This document shows, in pieces, positions 6,724 to 9,959 of a stretch of DNA of 9,959 nt. This stretch comes from JBLHKE01 sp047619485 (lineage in GTDB: Bacteria > Verrucomicrobiota > Verrucomicrobiia > Verrucomicrobiales > DEV007). Positions within the stretch are counted from its first letter, which is position 1. The number at the start of each line of letters is the position of its first letter. The stretch spans positions 1-9,959 of the forward strand of contig JBLHKE010000257.1 in NCBI GenBank assembly GCA_047619485.1, written 5' to 3'. Made by a program: the position numbers and the translations under genes. Below the pieces are notes generated by a model. The model did no database searches and was not told where the DNA came from. It saw nothing but the letters and a program-made list of their open reading frames with translations.

Positions 6724-8043
6724 ATGATGATGAAGGTGATTAACAAACTTGTATGCGTTCTTGCGCTGCTCACTACCAGCAGTGCTAACGACAACGTGCC
6801 AGCTGCCAAACAGGATCACCCGATCTTGCTCAAAGGGGCGACGGTTCACACGGTTAGTGGCCAGGTGATCGAGAACGGGATCGTACTGTTCGCGGACGGT
6901 AAAATTCAGAATGTTGGCGGTGCCGATTTAAAAATTAATCTGGAGCCGGGGACGCAGGTGATCGAGCTGGAGGGCAAGCACGTTTATCCGGGGTTGATTG
7001 CGGCGAACACGGTGCTCGGTCTGACTGAGGTAAGAGCTGTCCGGGCGACCCTTGATACCACAGAAGCTGGTAAGATTAATCCCAACGTGCGCGCCCAAGT
7101 GGCAGTGAATCCTGATAGTGAGCTGTTGCCGGTGACGCGGACGAATGGGGTGTTAGTCGCGCAGGTGGTGCCACTGTCGAGTGGCAGTGGTGCGATCTCT
7201 GGAATGAGCGCGGTGATGGCACTCGATGGTTGGACTTGGGAAGACATGACGGTGCGCGCCGAATGTGGCATTCATATCACCTGGCCGAAGATGGTAGTGA
7301 TCCCGCGCAGCGACTCAAAGGAGGTTTCAGAGAAACGTAGCAAGTCGCGCGATGAACAGATCGAGGGGCTATCGAAAGCTTTCGATGATGCGCGTGCCTA
7401 TCTGAAAGCCCGGGCGGCTGAGCCCAAGACGACGAACACTGATTTACGCTGGGAAGGCATGCGTCCGCTGCTTGAGGGCGAGGTGCCGGCGTTCATCTAT
7501 GCCAATAGCAGTGCGCAAATTCGTTCGGCCTTGGGGTTTGCGAAACGACATGGTCTGAACCGAGTTGTCATTGTTGGTGCACAGGATGCGTGGCGGGTTG
7601 CTGGAGAGATGAAGGCTCATGGCGCGTCCGCTATTATCAGCCCGATCAACGAGTTGCCGCTGCGCCGCTGGGAACCCGTCGACACGGCGCAGCTGAATCC
7701 GTTGAGACTGAGCGAGGCTGGGGTGAAATTTTGCATCGCTAACGGTGGTGGCACCTTTGGGGCGGCGCATGAACGCAATCTGCCGTATCAGGCAGCGCGC
7801 GCGGCCTTGTCTAACGAGGCCGCGATCAAGTCGATTACTTTGGATGCTGCGGAAATCTTGGGTGTGGCTGATCGGCTTGGGTCAGTGGAAGCCGGCAAGG
7901 ACGCGACCTTAATTGTGACAGATGGTGATCCGTTGGACATTCGGACGACGGTGGAGCGCGCGTTTATTGGCGGGCGGAAAATCGATCTATCGAATAAGCA
8001 GACACGCTTGTTTGAGAAGTACAAGCAGAAATACGGGAAGTAA
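6724..8043 (+). CDS. Exported amidohydrolase-like protein lacking the HxH motif
   Basis: 439 residues from the first of three adjacent ATGs. Residues 1-22 form a signal peptide (hydrophobic LVCVLALLTTSSA). The beta-sandwich halves of the amidohydrolase fold are intact: ILLKGATVHTVSGQVIENGI near residue 40 and DRLGSVEAGKDATLIVTDGD near the end. The central barrel follows COG1228 relatives. However, the metal-binding GLIDxHxH is GLIAANTV here: the Asp is Ala, and the two His are N95 and V97. The usual terminal Asp region reads FCIANGGG. Conserved-looking blocks such as NPDSELLPVTRTNGVL and SGMSAVMALDGWTWEDM belong to a subfamily that I recall as commonly encoded beside the large tandem protein. 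It starts 6 bp after that gene, clearly in one operon. The likely role is a non-catalytic partner or regulatory subunit of the upstream enzyme. Hydrolysis by an unusual metal-free mechanism is less likely. Confidence 0.9.
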   Translation: MMMKVINKLVCVLALLTTSSANDNVPAAKQDHPILLKGATVHTVSGQVIENGIVLFADGKIQNVGGADLKINLEPGTQVIELEGKHVYPGLIAANTVLGLTEVRAVRATLDTTEAGKINPNVRAQVAVNPDSELLPVTRTNGVLVAQVVPLSSGSGAISGMSAVMALDGWTWEDMTVRAECGIHITWPKMVVIPRSDSKEVSEKRSKSRDEQIEGLSKAFDDARAYLKARAAEPKTTNTDLRWEGMRPLLEGEVPAFIYANSSAQIRSALGFAKRHGLNRVVIVGAQDAWRVAGEMKAHGASAIISPINELPLRRWEPVDTAQLNPLRLSEAGVKFCIANGGGTFGAAHERNLPYQAARAALSNEAAIKSITLDAAEILGVADRLGSVEAGKDATLIVTDGDPLDIRTTVERAFIGGRKIDLSNKQTRLFEKYKQKYGK

Positions 8044-8314
8044 TCGGGGGGGCGCACAATTGGCATTCGGTGCAGGACTGTATGGAAGAGAATTCGGACG
8101 TCTGCTGGCCGAACAGGCGGCGTTACCCAAGCGTGGCAGTATGCAGAAAAATGGCGACTGGCTTTTGAAAACCCTCGGTGGCGAGGAGCCGGGGGGCATT
8201 TGCCGGAATGTAAGTGTTTTAGGGTTCGACCGATTTATTGCACCTTACGGGATGCCGTTTTTTCTTCTGTGCTAAATCCTGATTAACTCGATCGCTTAAT
8301 CGAATACCTGCAGA

Positions 8315-8487
8315 TCTTCAAGGGCACCTCCGGAAACCTGCTGTGGAAATGGGGCGCAGAGAAAATTCCCGCTGGCGAGGCGATAAACGCTAAGCTATCT
8401 GGTGATAGTGGGCGCTTTAGCAACGAAGACAGCGGGGGTTTTATCAAGCTCCAGCCCGCATGAGGTTTTCGGAGGTGCCCTGTAGGA
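8315..8487. repeat. Long imperfect palindrome with 19-bp near-identical ends
   Basis: AGGGCACCTCCGGAAACCT (8321-8339) is the inverted copy of AGGTTTTCGGAGGTGCCCT (8463-8481), with 18 of 19 positions matching. The symmetry continues inwards: 8342-8346 with 8456-8460; 8350-8355 with 8448-8453; 8362-8374 with 8430-8442 (13 pairs including two G-T); TAAA and CGC at 8384-8390 with 8412-8419 (one bulge); and CTATC/GATAG closing a TGGT loop at 8395-8408. Outside the main arms, 8315-8318 pairs with 8484-8487. The whole can fold into one long, interrupted hairpin with roughly 59 pairs. No target-site duplication is evident. A miniature inverted-repeat element or a structured RNA are the main options. 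Confidence 0.75.
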
Positions 8488-8512
8488 GAGTTGCATTGAG
8501 CGGGCGCACAGG

Positions 8513-8540
8513 TTGACGAGGAAGCCCTACGCCTTACCCT
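8513..8540 (+). promoter_or_regulatory. Possible promoter of the DUF1080 gene, perhaps leaderless
   Basis: TTGACG (8513-8518, five of six consensus bases) is followed after 16 nt by TACCCT (8535-8540), which keeps the key first, second and last positions of a -10 box. The -10 ends 10 nt before the ATG at 8551, which would start the transcript at or just before the start codon. There is no Shine-Dalgarno before that ATG, consistent with a leaderless message. Confidence 0.35.
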
Positions 8541-8550
8541 CACACTGGTT

Positions 8551-9351
8551 ATGAAACTACCCATCCGACTACTACTATTGCCCTGCATGGTCGCCGCACT
8601 CTACGCGGAGGAAAGCCCGCTGATAAAAGCCAAAGATGGCTCTGGCGTGTATGGATACAAAGACACGCCGAAGCTGCCCTGGTGCGAGTGGCTCGTGCAC
8701 GATCCTGACAGACCCACCCCGCCGAAGCTGGATCCTGGCAAGCCCGTCGTTTCGTCGCCGCCCCCTGCAGATGCGGTGGTATTGTTTGACGGCAAGGATC
8801 TCTCCCAGTGGACAGAGACGGATTGGGATGTCTCAGGCGGAATACTGACCGCCACGGGAAAAAAATCCCCGTCGACGAAACAGTCGTTCGGCAGTTTCCA
8901 ACTCCATCTCGAATGGAGGATGCCCAAGAACTTCGAAGGACCTTGGTACGACAGGGGCAACAACGGGGTCTTGCTGCATGGACTCTACGAGATCCAGATT
9001 TTCGATTCTTCCAGTGAGCCGCTCTACCCGGACGGTCAGTGCGCGGCTATCTATGCGCAGACGCCGCCGCGAGTGAACGTCACGCTTCCGCCGGGCGAAT
9101 GGCAATCCTTCGACATCATTTTCACCGCACCTGTATTTGAGGGAGCCGAGGTGGTCACACCAGCCTACGTCACAATGTTTCACAACGGTGTGCTCGTGCA
9201 CCACCACCAGAAGATCTACGGGGCGACCGGCCACAAGGTGCTTCCACACTACAATCGCAAAGTCAGCCAAGGGCCGATCAGACTAGCGGGCCATGGCTGC
9301 CCGGTCGCGTTCCGCAATATCTGGGTGAGGCCAATCGCCGCGCCCGAGTAG
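8551..9351 (+). CDS. Secreted DUF1080 / 3-keto-disaccharide hydrolase family protein
   Basis: 266 residues. Residues 1-19 are a signal peptide (MKLPIRLLLLPCMVAALYA, cleaved before EES). A proline-rich segment follows (about 52-74). From residue 75 onward runs a DUF1080 domain (PF06439, concanavalin-like beta sandwich). It shows the family's hallmark blocks: VVLFDGKDLSQW at 76-87, a GNNGVLLHGLYEIQIFDS block near the middle, YVTMFHNGVLVHHH, and the C-terminal GPIRLAGHGCPVAFRNIWVRP. The family acts on 3-keto sugars or binds carbohydrate and is expanded in Planctomycetes and Verrucomicrobia, where it is linked to polysaccharide degradation. Here it would act in the periplasm or outside the cell. 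The N-terminal part (20-50, with YGYKDTPKLPWCEW) precedes the recognised domain and includes one Cys that could pair with the other mature Cys residues. The substrate is unknown, and no glycosidase or sugar dehydrogenase gene is adjacent. Confidence 0.93.
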   Translation: MKLPIRLLLLPCMVAALYAEESPLIKAKDGSGVYGYKDTPKLPWCEWLVHDPDRPTPPKLDPGKPVVSSPPPADAVVLFDGKDLSQWTETDWDVSGGILTATGKKSPSTKQSFGSFQLHLEWRMPKNFEGPWYDRGNNGVLLHGLYEIQIFDSSSEPLYPDGQCAAIYAQTPPRVNVTLPPGEWQSFDIIFTAPVFEGAEVVTPAYVTMFHNGVLVHHHQKIYGATGHKVLPHYNRKVSQGPIRLAGHGCPVAFRNIWVRPIAAPE

Positions 9352-9433
9352 GCGCTAGCACGGCACTACCGCGTGAGATCACGCCACCCACGTCGAGCGC
9401 TGCGCGAGGAGGTCGAAAACGCGCGCACTGCGA
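9352..9433. other. Gap between convergent genes
   Basis: This 82-bp space separates the convergent DUF1080 and rhodanese genes. A small dyad, GCGTG (9371-9375) with CACGC (9380-9384) and a 4-nt loop, is present. No T-run follows, so I do not call a terminator with confidence. Confidence 0.4.
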
Positions 9434-9959
9434 TCACGACATTCTCGCTACCTCGATCTCGTTCTCCCCGCTCCAGGACCAGCCGAAGAATCCGTCGTCG
9501 TAGTTTTTCGCCCGTAGGCCTAACAGCAGCGCGACCAGCAGTGCGATGCTCGACCGCCAGCCGGTTCCGCAATAAAATATTAGCGGCTTCCTCCCAGCGG
9601 CGACCTCGCAATCGATGATCCCCTGTTCGCGCCAACGCTGGGCGACGGCATCCAACATCGGGGCGAGCATGTGAGTCTCCGGGTCGACCAGGTTGTCCCA
9701 ATCGCCCTGATATTTGGCGCTGGGAATGTGTCCAGCCTTGGAGAAGAATGGGTAGTGCTGCGTTTCGGTTCCATCCCATTCGCCACCTCCCCGCACATCA
9801 ATCAGCTTGCCCGTCGTTGGCCGATTGGAATGGCTGATGCTGCGGACCTCCGCCGTGGTCGCAAGAAATTCCGGCCGCATGATCCACGCCGAGTGCGGTT
9901 GGAAAAGCTGGCGGCCAAAGCCTTCCATATCGCCGGCAACTTTGATTTCGGAAGTCGTC
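9434..9959 (-). CDS. Sulfurtransferase, C-terminal rhodanese domain (partial, 5' end outside window)
   Basis: The frame stays open to the right edge. The ATG at 9928 is preceded in frame by codons for TTSEIKVAGD, so it is probably internal and the gene starts beyond the window. The 174 visible residues contain one rhodanese domain: IDVRGGGEWDG near the start, AGHIPSA, and the active-site loop CGTGWR. The catalytic Cys codon is at 9569-9571 and the loop Arg at 9554-9556. This loop carries the persulfide in thiosulfate or 3-mercaptopyruvate sulfurtransferases. Two-domain enzymes of this class (about 280 residues) have an inactive N-terminal and an active C-terminal domain, and the visible part matches the latter. 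The loop size (six residues, Cys to Arg) is that of sulfurtransferases rather than of Cdc25-like phosphatases. No signal peptide can be judged because the start is missing. The gene is convergent with the DUF1080 gene. Confidence 0.88.
   Translation of the reverse strand, partial: TTSEIKVAGDMEGFGRQLFQPHSAWIMRPEFLATTAEVRSISHSNRPTTGKLIDVRGGGEWDGTETQHYPFFSKAGHIPSAKYQGDWDNLVDPETHMLAPMLDAVAQRWREQGIIDCEVAAGRKPLIFYCGTGWRSSIALLVALLLGLRAKNYDDGFFGWSWSGENEIEVARMS

Larger units (their letters stand above)
8044..8550. other. 507-bp gap without a convincing gene
   Basis: The gap separates the amidohydrolase operon from the DUF1080 gene. Two protein-like but start-less plus-strand stretches lie in it in different frames. 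About 8050-8275 includes LYGREFGRLLAEQAALPKR. 8287-8460 holds 58 codons ending at a TGA, with FKGTSGNLLWKWGAEKIPAG. They may be remnants of a decayed gene or chance. A weak terminator-like ACGG/CCGT stem with a run of six T lies at 8247-8263. The long palindrome and a possible promoter are listed separately. Confidence 0.5.

Noticed and set aside
8315..8487. Retron-like reading of the long palindrome, with inverted ends flanking a structured RNA
   Set aside because: No reverse transcriptase gene is anywhere in the window, so there is no support beyond the shape of the repeat.
8283..8588. Minus-strand frame of 101 codons over the palindrome
   Set aside because: It overlaps the start of the DUF1080 gene, is rich in Ser/Arg/Pro without domain character, and follows from the complement of the repeat.
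9366..9779. Minus-strand frame of 137 codons overlapping the rhodanese gene
   Set aside because: It lies in another frame over the rhodanese domain, whose CGTGWR active site identifies the true frame.

Overview
The window looks like chromosomal DNA of a free-living, Gram-negative bacterium, most likely of the Verrucomicrobiota or the neighbouring Planctomycetes group. This is an inference. It rests on the mix of secreted amidohydrolases of the COG1228 type, a secreted DUF1080 (3-keto-disaccharide hydrolase) protein, a J-domain/Sel1 protein, weak or absent Shine-Dalgarno sequences and moderately high G+C. There is no rRNA, tRNA, CRISPR array, transposase or integrase in the window.

Layout from left to right. 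1-186 is a short leader with a strong 9-bp hairpin. 187-831 (-) is a small secreted protein of uncertain family. 929-1495 (+) is an RlmB-like SPOUT rRNA methyltransferase that lacks the usual N-terminal RNA-binding domain. 1598-2581 (+) is a probably exported alpha/beta hydrolase. 2634-3401 (-) is a cytoplasmic J-domain protein with Sel1 repeats. 3402-3636 is the space between two divergent genes and is packed with inverted repeats. 3637-6717 and 6724-8043 (+) are two exported amidohydrolase-fold proteins separated by 6 bp. 8044-8550 has no convincing gene but holds a long imperfect palindrome of about 170 nt. 8551-9351 (+) is a secreted DUF1080 protein. 9434 to the right edge (-) is the C-terminal rhodanese domain of a sulfurtransferase cut by the window end.

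The only clear operon is the amidohydrolase pair. Together they carry three amidohydrolase-like domains. Only the second domain of the large protein keeps the metal-binding histidines and the catalytic aspartate; the other two have lost the His-x-His motif. This suggests one active hydrolase with two non-catalytic partners acting in the cell envelope, substrate unknown. The flanking genes are a mixed set (RNA modification, chaperone partner, sugar hydrolase, sulfur transfer) without an obvious shared pathway.

The least explained items are the long palindrome at 8315-8487, the hairpin cluster at 3422-3536 with mutually exclusive pairings, and the conserved-looking loss of catalytic residues in two of three amidohydrolase domains. 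I do not see a complete defence, secretion or mobile system here.
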